From Scilla litardierei (Eukaryota > Streptophyta > Magnoliopsida > Asparagales > Asparagaceae): a DNA stretch of 64,000 nucleotides. Below the pieces are notes generated by a model. The model had not been told where the DNA came from and did no database searches. It saw only the letters and a program-made list of their open reading frames with translations. The first letter of the stretch is position 1; each line of letters starts with the position of its first letter. Location of the stretch: assembly GCA_030789695.1 (NCBI GenBank), contig CM061132.1, forward strand, positions 163,085,442-163,149,441, given 5' to 3'. This document shows positions 38,801-50,800 of this stretch, piece by piece. The position numbers and the translations under genes were made by a program.

Positions 38801-41800
38801 AACACGAGGGGACTAACAATGGGGATCTCAGAGAGTTTTCATCATCGATTGTTCTATGGGTCATATCCATTATTCATGCTTCTCATGTCACCAGTCAAAG
38901 ATGATTTTTCAGGATTCCATGAGCATGAATCTAAGCCGAGGATAATCCAATTTCCAACCATTGGTAATGCAATATTTAAGCCAACATGGAGGGGGTAAAG
39001 CATAAGGGCAAAATCTCAAGTCTAACTATAGGGCAATGCCCAGCTAACAACCCACAGGCATATCCATTGCCAAAGCCAACTATAATAACATAACCAACAT
39101 CCAGCACCAACACTAACTCACGGTTAAACCCCATGCCATCACCAAACCTCACCAATCACACTAAAAGCCACACAATCATCATCAACAGAGGAACCAGACA
39201 GCGTATAGCCCAAAATAGTCATGGCTAAGGGCAAAGAGACTAAAAGAACTCACGTCATGGGCAAGAAACCCACTGCAGGGTGCTAAGTGCCTTAGGCAAG
39301 TCACAACAAGGGGTCAGGGCCAAGTGACACTCACGACAAGGGGACAAAGTCACAAGGAACAACCAACCCAACTTAGGCCCCGCTTGGTAACAGAAGTAAA
39401 CTAACCTTCACTTTTTTAAGTGGAGGTAGGATGTAACAGTCCATATTTTTGGGGAATTTTAAACATTTCCCTCATATTTTATAAAATATTTTTCTCTAAT
39501 TTTTCCTCTTTCTTTCTTTTCCTTACATTTCCCATCTTTACTTCTTTTATTTTTATAAGCCCATCATCCTTATTGTTTTTCCAAGCCCTTGACCCACTCA
39601 CTCCTTTTTTATCTTCTTTCCTAATATCCTCTTTTATTAAAGAAAAGCACACAGTCCCAATCAAGTCCAAAGACTGCAATTCACTGTTCTTTTCTCTAAG
39701 TTCTTTAATATTTTTCCCTAGACCAATCCCTGAAGCCCACACCGATTTACTATTTCTCACTGTTTTTTTCTCTTAACTGATGGAAGATAACCCAAAAGAA
39801 AACCCAGGGCGCTCGATGGAGAAGCAAGCCGCCGACGTTCCCTCAATTCGAAAACCTTTAGCCGCTCGATCTCACAACGAAAATGAGTTCCTCTCCAACT
39901 CGAACTCCTCCGACAATCTTCTTACGTGATTTTTCCCTTCTATTTATATCCCATTATTTTTAGGGGTTTAATCATGCGAAACTAAATCTTTTCTTTCTCT
40001 TTAAAATTCTTTAAATCGTGCAGATTTATTGGGATTTTCCGATCCTCTTCTTTGCTCAGATTTTGGGGCTTTTGGTCCCTTAGATTCTTTCGCCATCGAG
40101 GTATATTACTTCTTCAAAGCTTTCAGTTTATGTTTTTTAATTACTGGGATGATGCGAGCTTTGATCGAAGGGTGTTGGTTTTTTATTTTTCATGGGATGT
40201 GATGATTCGTTATCTAGGGATTTTTCCCCATGTGTACCATGATCGGCAACTCCGTTGAGTCCCATGGCGACTCTTGCCAGTGTCTTTGCTTCTCTGTTTG
40301 GTTTGGTTTTTCGGCAGTCCGGTCGGTCGCTGAGGGCTTCCATTGCCATTATCAATCTGTAGCGAGGCTGCTGTCACTTAGGGTTTTCCTTGTCGGTGTT
40401 GGTTCGTCGATGTTTTCTTGCCGTTGGTTTTGGCATGCCGTTGTATTCTCAAACTAGGCTTGAAGTCCGAAGCTGCTCAGCCTAAGTTTTGGGCCGATCT
40501 GTCTGTTGGGCTGATCTGTTGGTTTGGGTTCGGCCGAGGGTTTTGTGTGGTTTGTTGCTCTTTCCTTCTTGCGTAACATGCAGTGGGTTCGGTGGTCTTT
40601 TGGGCTTTGCGGCTAATTAATGTTATATTTGGTATGTAATTGTAGTGGAGTCCCCCAGGCTGGTTGATGTTGACTTGTTAATATGTCGAGAAAAACGAAT
40701 TTGATCCCATACAATTATATTTTTATGTAATTACTAAATATTCAGTTTTATGTAATTGATTTCAGATTTTAAATAGATTGATTGAAACTGTTGCGTGATT
40801 GTTATTGTTTGGTATCTTGAGAACGAGAACTTGAGGTGTCATCACTTTTCGCGAATTGTGAAGTTACTTAAAGACATGTATGCTATAACTGGACCCTTTA
40901 ACTATATCACTTAAAAGTGTAGTGAATGGAATTGTACATACATGAGACTAGGACAATTTGACTAGTGACCGGACAATGTCGTTCAATATATGGCCCTGAG
41001 AAATTGATACATGACTTGCTAACATTGTTGACAAACACTTAGCTCACTGTCCAAGGGTGGGAATGAGATAATGGTTAATGTATTCGTTTTTCTACTCTCC
41101 TTGCAGAAGTGGTGTACATTACGAAAGTATTCGTTTTTCCTCCTTTAATGGAACAAGGGGTCATATACATTTTTCCTCTTTCTTACGGAATGAGGGGTCA
41201 CTCTATATTCATTTTTCGCTATTCACACTGATAGCGATGTTACACTACAAAACTTGTTACTGTCCATCGCTCCCTTGGACATGAGTCATTGTCTAGAATG
41301 GTTAGGAGAACTTTAATCCACGGTTAAGTTCTATTTTCCGTTCAGTAGATCATTTTCTCGCCCAGTGATATTGAAACTGTTTTGTTTCGTACATAAACGG
41401 TTAGCTTGGTTTAGATGTAATTGCTTTTTAATCCTGTTGTATATTTTCTTCTTCAGGTTAGTAGTACATTTCTCAAAGGTTAAGATTAGTTCTCGTCTTT
41501 TTTGGGACGGTGCCTAAAGTTCCTAAGATCGCTCGTACATGTATGCTTCCAATTTCGGCATTATTTTCTACATTGTCCTATTCTGTTTCCACTGGTACAC
41601 AGCATGATCTGCATATTATTGTATATTGTGATGGCCCTTAGGAAACATGTCGTTACAAGTGGTTGTCCATGCATGTCCGTGTTGATTACCTCGTGAACAG
41701 AATATGTTAAGTAGAATATATCAAAAATTATACCCGTACTTATTCACAGTATTCTCTTAGACAAAATTACAAAGGCATACAAATGTCGTGCACGCCCTAC

Positions 41801-44800
41801 TACGAACAACTCCATCGTTATTAACGAAAACATGACTAGGGCATTAGACGACGGAAGTGGATCTGGCACCGTTAACAATGTTGACAACACCACTACCGAC
41901 AACAACACCGTCAGCGACAATGTCAACGACGACGTCGACCACAATCTTCATGAAAACGTCGACAACGACAATGACAATAATCACGACGTCAATAACCAAT
42001 TCAATGCCAACGTCGACAATAGGAATGTTAGCAACGACGATAATGACAACATTGAACAGGCTGCAGCGATGATCCAGATTTCAGACCAGACCATGCGAGA
42101 GATGATCCAGGCGTTACAAAAGGAGCCCAGGTGTAAGGGAGGAGTACAATAATTTCGATCACTGCGTCCGCCAATCTTTAAAAGAACGGAGGACCCCCTT
42201 GCAGCAGAAGAATGGCTGTGCTGCACCACTGACATGCTGAAAGCAGCACGGTTTATGCTAGACTCGTGGGTGGATATGGCTAAGTTACAATTGACTCAAG
42301 ACGCCAGAGCATGATGGGATTCAGAAGAAGATCGACTTGTACAACCGATCACGTGGAGACTCTCAAAGAGAACTTCAATGCTATGTATTTCTCATCAGAG
42401 GCAAATAGTGAGCTGCAGGCACAATTTACGAATCTGAGGCAAGGTTTCATTACCGTTGAATAGTTTAACATTGAATTTTATAGGCTCAGTAGGTTTGCAA
42501 AGAATATCCTGTTCGACCCATTAGACCAAGGTCAGCATTTTCAGGAAGGCATGAACATCATAATTCAGTAGCAGTTGGATTAAAGCTGAAGGCTCATATA
42601 GAAGTACTCTTCGCAGCTTGAGACTACGAATATGTGTAACGAAAGAGAGCGCGTAACACAGATGACTGTTCCGCCGACACAAGAACAACCACCGACAGCT
42701 GTAGGAGAGCAGAACCGACGCCATTCAATAAACGCTTGCCCTAGTGAACAAAAGAAGCCTGCTTTACAGATGTCGCAAACCACACAATTCAAGAAGACCG
42801 GGACTCCAACAAACACTCAGCGATCCGTGATGTGCCACTATTGTTAACGACCTGAGCACGTAAGGGACAGTCGCTTCAACAAGATGTGCCTGATTTGTGG
42901 CGCATCCGAGCACTCCATCGCAGACTGTCCTAGGATGATTGAGAATGCAACGGCCCCATGTTAATCCGCAAGATCAGCATCCACCACTCCAGCCTCAGAG
43001 GCACCAAACTTACACCTTGACAGAGACAGAGACGGACACCCTTTCTTGTTAGAAGATGTTATCACTTATCTTAGAATATGCTTTCCTTATTACATCTACT
43101 ATTAGTATCTTACATTCTGGTAATTCCTAGGACAGAATTTATTGTAAGGGGTAGGATGCAACGACCCATATTTTTGGTGATTTTCTAACATTTTCTCTCA
43201 TATTTTTATAAAATATTTTTCTCAAAATTTTCCTCTTTCTTTATTTTCCTTACCTTTCCCATCTTTAATTCTTTTATTTTTTAAAAAGCCCATCATCCTT
43301 ATTGTTTTTCCAAGCACATGGCCCACTCACTCCTTTCTTTTATTTTCTAATTTCCTCTTTTATTAAAGATAAGTCCACATGCCCAATCATGCCCAAAGAC
43401 CACAATTCCCCATTCTTTTCTCAAGTCCTTTAATATTTCCCCCATCCCAATCCCTGAAGCCCACACCGATTCACTATTTCTCACTGTCTTTTTCTCTGAA
43501 CCGATGGAAGATAACCCAAAATAAAACCCAGGGCGCTCGATGGAGAAGCAAGCCGCCGACGTCCCCTCAATTCGAAAACCCTAGACGCTCGATCTCACAA
43601 CGAAAACAAGTCCCTCTCCGACTCGAACTCCTCCTTCGATCTTCTCACGCGCTTTTCCCCTCTATTTATATCCCATTTTTTGGGGTTTTAATCATGCGAA
43701 AATAAATCTTTTGTTTCTTTTTAAAATTCTTTAAATCGTGCGGATTTCTTAGGATTTTTCGATCCTCTTCTCTGATTTTGGGGCTTTTGGTCCCTTGGAT
43801 TCCTTTGCCATCAAGGTAGATTACTTCTTCAAAGCTTTCGGTTTATGTTTTTCTTTTATTACTGGGATGATGTGAGCTTGATCGAAGGGTGTTGGTTTTC
43901 GATTTTTCATGGGATGTGATGATTCGTTATCTAGGGATTTTCCCTATGTGTACCATAATTGGCAACTTCGTTGAGTCCCACAGCGACTCTCGCCACTGTC
44001 TTTGCTTTCTCTGCTTTGGTTTGGTTTTTCGGCAGTCCCATCGGCCACCGGGGCTTCCCTTGCCATTGCTGATCTGTGGCGAGGCTGCTGTCACTTGGGG
44101 GTTTCCTTGTCAGTGTTGGTTTACTGCTGTTTTCTTGCCTTCAGTTTTGGCATGTCGTTTCCTCGAGCTAGGCTCGTTGATATGCCGAGAAAAATGAATT
44201 TGATCCCATACAATTTTTTATATGTAATTACTAAATATTCACTTTTATGTAATTGATTTCAGGTTTTAAAGGGATTGATTGAATCCGTTGTGTGATGGGG
44301 GTGTCATCCCTTTTTGCGAATTTTGAAGTTACTTAAAGACATGGATGCTATAACTGGGACTATTTAACTAGACCACTTAAAAGTGTGGTGAATGAAATTG
44401 TACATACATGAGACTAGGACAATTTGACTAGTGAGCGAACGATGTTGTTCAATATGTGACCCTGAGAAATTGATACATGACCTGCTAACTGATAGGTTCG
44501 AAAGCAAATCTGAACTTTATTATAAAAATTGGAATTAAAAGATAACATTGGCTACAATTATAAGGGGCGACCACCCTCCCAAGGCGCCGGTATAGAGGAC
44601 GTCCATACTCTCCCTAGGAATCTCTCACACAATAATCAATAATCAAGTGTGATTAGGGTCGGCTGGCATCCCTTCCTCTAATACAATTTCCGAAATTAGC
44701 CAATTACCCAAATACCCTTAATAACATAAAACACTCAAAATGAGCCCCACTAATAGGCTGGCCAGATCTAACATTACTCCGCCCCCGAAAATCCACCTTG

Positions 44801-47800
44801 TCCTCAAGGTGGTGCATGAAGTCCAAGGCGGTTCTACTCCAAGTGGTGGTCGTTCTCCACTCCGGGCTCTTCATTCTCCACGACATTCTCCTCGTCATCC
44901 CCGGCTATCAGCACTTGCAGCTTGCGCACCCCACAATGGTGCCCTTGCGTGAACTTTTCATCGCATCTGAAACACATCCCTTTCTGTCTCCTCTCTCTCA
45001 TCTCGGCGTCAGTCATTCTCGTGAACTGACCCACTGCTAGTGGTGCGCTGCTCTTCTCCTCAATCTTCTCCTCACTTGCCTGATCTATCCTGTAGCTGTC
45101 TTCAGCCCCCCCGTCGCCGTCGCTGAACCTGTCCACCATACCTGCTCCTAGCTCTTCTCTCCTCGGCCTCGTGGTCCTCGGCCTGATGGTCCTCTGCCAT
45201 CTGTACCATCTCCATGACCTCCGCAGCCCCTTGGGCTTGTATGGTTGAATCTCAGAGCGAATACTGGGCTTCAGGCCCTTCATGAATGTGCTCTCCAGTG
45301 ACTCGTCAGTGACCCCACACACTCGCCCCAACAAGTTCTTAAACTTCTTGATGTACTCCCTCACTGGTCTGTCCTGCCTGAGTGCAAATAACTGCTCGTG
45401 AAGGTTTTCCAGGTGGGGATCCCGAAACCTCTCTAAAATGAGATCCTTAAGCTCCTCCCAACTGTGGCCCAACTGCGGAAATGGTGTCGCTTCTCCTTTC
45501 ACTGATACCATCCTAGGGCTCTTCCCTCCATACATATGGCTGTCGTATCCAACTTCTTTGCCTCTGTCATGTGATACACCATGAAGTACCTCTCTGCCTC
45601 GAAAATCCATGTATGCGGGTCCTCCCCCTCGAACACGGGCATCTTCAATTTTCTTACTCTGCCATCACCCCCAAAAGGCCCCTGGTCTGGCCTACTGTCT
45701 GCGCGTCGGTGCTGGTGATAATGTTGTCATCTCTCATTATATGTCTCATATCCTCCATGTGGCCCCTACCACGATATCCAGTCTCCTCGTGGACCTCCGT
45801 GTCCCCCGTAATCTTCCCAACCTTCACCATCTCCAAAGTCTCCCCATAGGCCCCTCCACCTTCGTCAACGTAATTCCCGCATCATCCTTCGTCACTGTAG
45901 TGGTAAACTTCCCCTTGCGTATGTACATGATACTCGTGGGACCCCCTGAAAATGCTCCTCGTACCCCTGATAATGTTGCCACATCTCATTTTGTGTCTTA
46001 TATCCTCCATGTGGCCCCTTACCACGATATCCATAGTCTCCTCGTGGACCTCCGTGTCCCCAGTAATCTTCCCAACCTTCACCAGCTCCAAAGTCTCCCC
46101 CATAGGCCCCTCCACCTTCGTCAACGTAATTCCTGCATCCTCCTTCGTCATCGTAGTGGTAAATTTCCCTTGCGTATGTACAGGATACACGTGGGACCCC
46201 TGAAGATGCTCCTCGTACCCCTGACGATTCTGCGGTAGCCCGAAAGGGGATATTCAGCGGCAGGACTGCTCGGCGTAGCCCCCTGGCGGTTGTCAGGGGG
46301 TTGCCACAACCTGTCGGACCCCCGGCAGGCCCTGGCGGGGCTGTCGGAGGCCCGACGGGCCTTCCGGTGGGCCAGTCGGGGTCGGTCGACCCTGTCGATG
46401 GTCGACAGGGTTCGACCGGCCCTGTCGGCTGGCCTCTGGGCGGGGCGGTGGCCCCCGCCCCCCGATAGTGGTCGGCCGACCCCTGGGATGCATCTGGTGG
46501 TTCGATCGACCTGTTTCTATGCCTCGGCGAGGTTCCACGACCTCTTCGTTCCTCCATGCCTCTTTCTCCTTATCTTTGAAGTATTCGTCGGCATCGAAAA
46601 GCAACCATTCATCGAAAGTCTCCATCTTTTCCTCCCCCTTCTCCAAAGGTGGAACTTTTTTCAAAGAACTAGGGTTCGCGCCGTCGTTTCGACCCTTCCC
46701 GGTGAGAACCGAAAGTTGGAAGATGGTTTGCGCGAGGGCTTCGTCCTGTTTGTCTTGTTTAGCCGTGATCCGTTTGGAAGCCGTCAAGTTTGCAATCGAT
46801 TTGCCGTGCTCCGTTAGGGTTTTCTTTACACCCTCGATCTCCCCATTAATCTTCTCCTCCACCGCTTCACTTCGATCTTTGGCCCTCTTCGACGCCGCCA
46901 TGGATCGAGGCTCTGATACCAAAATTATAAGTTTGAAAGCAAATCTGAACTTTATTGCTAAAAATAGAAACTAAAAGATAACTTTGGGTACAATTATAAG
47001 GGGCAACCACCTTTCCAAAGCGTCGGTATAGAGGACGTTCACACTCTCCATAGGAATCTCTCACACAATAATCAATAATCAAGCGTGATTAGGGCCGGCT
47101 AGCACTCCTCCCTCTGATACAATTTCTGAAATTAGCCAATTACCGAAATACCCCTAAACACTCAAAATGAGCCCCCCTAATGGGCCGGCCAGATCTAACA
47201 CTAACATTGTTGACAAACACTGAGCTGACGGTCTAAGGGCGGGGATGTGATAATGGTTAACGTATTCGTTTTTCTACTCTCATTGTGGAATTGAGGTATA
47301 TTACGGAAGTCTTCGTTTTTCCTCCTTTAATGGAACGAGGGATCATATATGTCTTTCATCTTCCTTACAGAATGATGGGTCACTCTATATTCATTTTTTC
47401 ACTATTCACACTGATAGCGGGGTTACACTACAGAACCAGTTACCGTACATCGCTCTATTGGACATGAGTTACTGTCTAGAATGGTTAGTTAAACTTTGAC
47501 CAACAGTTAAGTTATATTTTTAGTTCAGTAGATCATTTCCTCGTCCAGTGATATTGAAACTGTTTTGTTTGATACATAATCTGTTTGCTTGGATTAGATG
47601 TAATCTATTGTTTAATTTCGTCGTATAATTTCTTCTTCAGGTTAGTAGTATATTTCTCGGTGTTTAAAATTAGTTCTCCTCGTTTTTTGGGATGGTGCCC
47701 AAAGTTCCTAAGATCGCTCGTACAGATATGAATCCAATCGATATTATTTTCTATTTTGTCCTATTCTGTTTTCACTGGTACACAGCAGGATTTGCATATT

Positions 47801-50800
47801 ATTGTAGATTGTGATGGCCCTTAGGAAACAGGCCGTTACATATGTGTATTGCGACCTCTATTTTGCTATCACATCCCTTCTCTTAAAAATAATGGAGGTT
47901 AGTCTACTTTTGTGCTGTTTGGAAAAAAATAAAGGTATCTTACCTCTATTTTTAAAAGAAAGAAATTAAAATTCAAGTTTTGAAAAAAGTAGCCGTTTCA
48001 TGCATTTAAAAAATTAGCAGTTAGATACTTTAATGAAACTAGCCGTTAATAAAAAATTAGCCGTTAAAAAAACTAGCCGTTTTATAAAAATCTGGCCGTT
48101 GGATGGTAGTTATCTTAGTTTTCGTGCATTCTTTGTCTATAAATATTGACACATCATGTTCATCTCTCAAACTTAAAAAATAATTCGTCTTTGTCCTCTA
48201 ATTTTGTTTATCATGAATTCATGGCTTTGGCAACGTTTGAGCGAAGATGAAGATGAAGTGTGTTCGATGACATTATATGGATATTTGGGGATCCAATTGT
48301 GCCACGTACAATACACACTTCTTTATTAACTGGCGATGTTGGTTCACTCTCATTACTAGTCATGCAGTCTATAGGACCACGAGAACGTTTGCCGTCAAAA
48401 TATCTCCCTATATAATTTGTTTTAAATGTTAAACAAGGTTAAGTAATTCAAAGAAAAATAGACATGTGTGATATAATTATAACTAACTCAATTACCTTCA
48501 TACTAGTCAAAACAAGCATCATAATAAGGAAATGTCTTGTCCTTTAATTTGTATTTTTTCTTTACAGACCTTTGTTTGTCCAATAATATTCACACAAGAT
48601 AGTAAAGGAGTACGCTCAACTATAAGATACACAAATGATTCATCATTTCTGACATTTTTAATTTTTTGCCAATCTTCCTCGGGACCTGTCTCACATTTGA
48701 GTTCATTGTTCCATCCAAATCCACTTTTTCTAGTAAACTCTTATTTGTTTTGTAGTTCTTCAAAGTTTGCTCCGTCTCTTTAAGTTGATACTTTGTGACT
48801 TGCACACCTTCATTTTGAATCATTAAATTAAAGTCGTTTGCGATCTTGGTTCATGCTTCTTTTGCCCATCCATTATGCACTTTCCAACTTGCATTGTTAT
48901 ACTCAGTTTTGAACTAACAATGCAAGTTGTGCTTCGGTCCACATATGTCGAGATTTCTTATTTCTATGGTCCATATTAACTAAAAAATAAAGATGAAGTA
49001 TTCTATGCTCCATGTAGACAACAGAAAAAATTGAATAAGTAGATAAAATATAGCATTACGAAGAGGAGAATGAAAGACCTTGATTTCATGCAATTATATA
49101 AGCTATAGCTTTCTGAAGTGATATTTTCATAATCAATTGTCCTACTCATATTATATTATGCAATCATGGGCCATTAAAGATTATACTCTTATGGTTGGCC
49201 AACAAATATTAGATCTGAGGAATACTTGCTTTGGTTTGATAACTCAGTTTGCATAGTTGCAATTATTTTGTCCCTTGGACCTTAAAGTTTTATTTGATGA
49301 GCACCTTAAAAATGGATAAGAAAACAACAATCATTTTTGACCATTCCCATATGAAGTAAGTATATAAATAAAATTAAGTATTGTCATTAAGCAATGGTAA
49401 TGCCTGCTAGATTTTTATTGAAACAGATGACAATGTGTATGTTTTTAAACTATGCAGATCAACCTTTGTGATCACTAGAGGCTCTACTCAAAATATTTAT
49501 AATATGGAGATACATTCGAATAAATTATACATATCAGACATATCTAATTGCTAGGTAAAAATAGAAACATGAGATAATTTCGAATTTTTCCCACCTTTTA
49601 AAAGCTCCAAGGAGATGGATCAATGATCAAAGATCTCTTTTCTGAATTCTCACTTGATTCTACTAAATTCATTATTGTGCTTATTTTCATCCATTAAATT
49701 GAACAGAGAACATTAAATTGTTATAATTATTTAATTATATTCCAAGCCGCATGAACTAAGCCTCTTCATATATAAGGCACAATGATCTTTAAAAAATGAA
49801 GGAGATGAAGGAAAAAATTGTTTTGGACAGTTTTTGCAGTTTTGGTGAAAGTTTGTCCGTAGAGAATTATTCCTTCGTGACAGTAAACACAAATAAACTG
49901 TTCGTTGGAGAGAAGGTTGAATTGATTGACGATCATCTTGTCTCCCATCTATCTTAGCCTTTGCCCTAGATGATGATGACATGGCCTCAAATCAAATTTT
50001 CAACAATTTTGTAGCGAAAATTGACGATTTTGAACAATGGAATGGGAAGTTCAAGGCTATGGTTTGGTTTTGAGAGGAGAAGAAACTGAGGAAGAAGAGA
50101 AAATGATGATCATTCTTTTTTTCACAAACGGAGGTGAGATAAAACATACGTTAGATTAGATTTTCATGATCTCCATTCTCACCTCTATTTTGGGCCAAAA
50201 ATAGAGGTTTATTAACATCTATTTTGGCTCCCAAACAAACCTCGGGTTGGGCTAGTATATGTATCAAACCTCCAAAATTTTCTAACATTCATTCCTACCT
50301 CTGTTGCCAAACATGGCCTTAATGGACAGCTGCAACGACGGCAAGAGACGACAACAGGGATCACCGCCAAGCCTAAATCTCAAATTAAACATCATCATTG
50401 CAAGAAAAGTATTATAGTTCTTACAGGTATACCAATCCTAGGTCGTGAATCATATTGAAGAGTATAGTAAGCAATCGGGAGTACACCTTGTACCACATGA
50501 GTGCTCATCCGGGTTGGGCCCTGACATAAAAACAAGGAGGGCTTTGAGTCTAAAATAGAAAAAGGAGGAACTCAGTCAGAAGCATGGCTTCAGTCGCTCC
50601 TGTACTCTCTCTAGCATGATTTATCCCCACACACATTGAGGTTGGAGTGCCATGTGCATGACAAAGTGTACATCTCTCAGTGTTTTAGTGATATTATACA
50701 CGCGTTCTAAGTTGTCAGTATTCACTTGACTAATCAGGCATTAGGAAATAGGGTCGCTGACGCAAGTCCAGGAGTCACATCAAAATTGCTAATATGATTG

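Larger units (their letters stand above)
44490..47200 (-). mobile_element. Gag-only Ty3/gypsy element, complete with both LTRs
   Basis: 2711 bp, inserted in the right LTR above, with the 5-bp duplication CTAAC (44485-44489 and 47201-47205). The LTRs are 44490-44773 and 46926-47200. On the minus strand the order is: 5' LTR, PBS for initiator-Met tRNA (46910-46921), gag from about 46901 to 44834, TAG stop, the last pol codons ([16 protein letters not shown]) with polypurine GGGGGCGGAGTAA, then the 3' LTR. Protease to integrase are absent. Gag is interrupted by frameshifts and contains a 252-bp duplication. The structure resembles TR-GAG-type non-autonomous retrotransposons. Confidence 0.9.
39432..47840 (+). 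mobile_element. Old LTR retrotransposon with long LTRs, gag remnant only
   Basis: The left LTR is 39432-41657, the interior 41658-43156, and the right LTR 43157-47840, the last carrying a later insertion at 44490-47205. The termini are TGTAAC...CGTTACA and TGCAAC...CGTTACA. The polypurine tract AAGGGGTAGGA precedes the right LTR, so the orientation is plus. The 1.5-kb interior has gag-like sequence but no protease, RT or integrase. The LTRs have diverged by substitutions and a deletion of about 200 bp in the right one, so the element is old. No matching TSD was found (TAGGA before, TATGT after). Confidence 0.8.
43157..47840 (+). repeat. Right LTR of the old gag-only element (with nested insertion)
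   Basis: It starts TGCAACGACCCATATTTTTG and ends CAGGCCGTTACA. Without the 2716-bp insertion it is 1968 bp. Compared with the left LTR it lacks about 200 bp after 44166. Confidence 0.8.

Noticed and set aside
39420..39776. 118-codon Phe/Ser/Leu-rich ORF
   Set aside because: It lies at the start of an LTR in pyrimidine-rich DNA, and its composition is that of a CT-rich tract with no homology.
45609..46238. 209-codon plus-strand ORF with internal repeat
   Set aside because: Antisense of the duplicated gag segment; the repeat in the protein is only the 252-bp DNA duplication.
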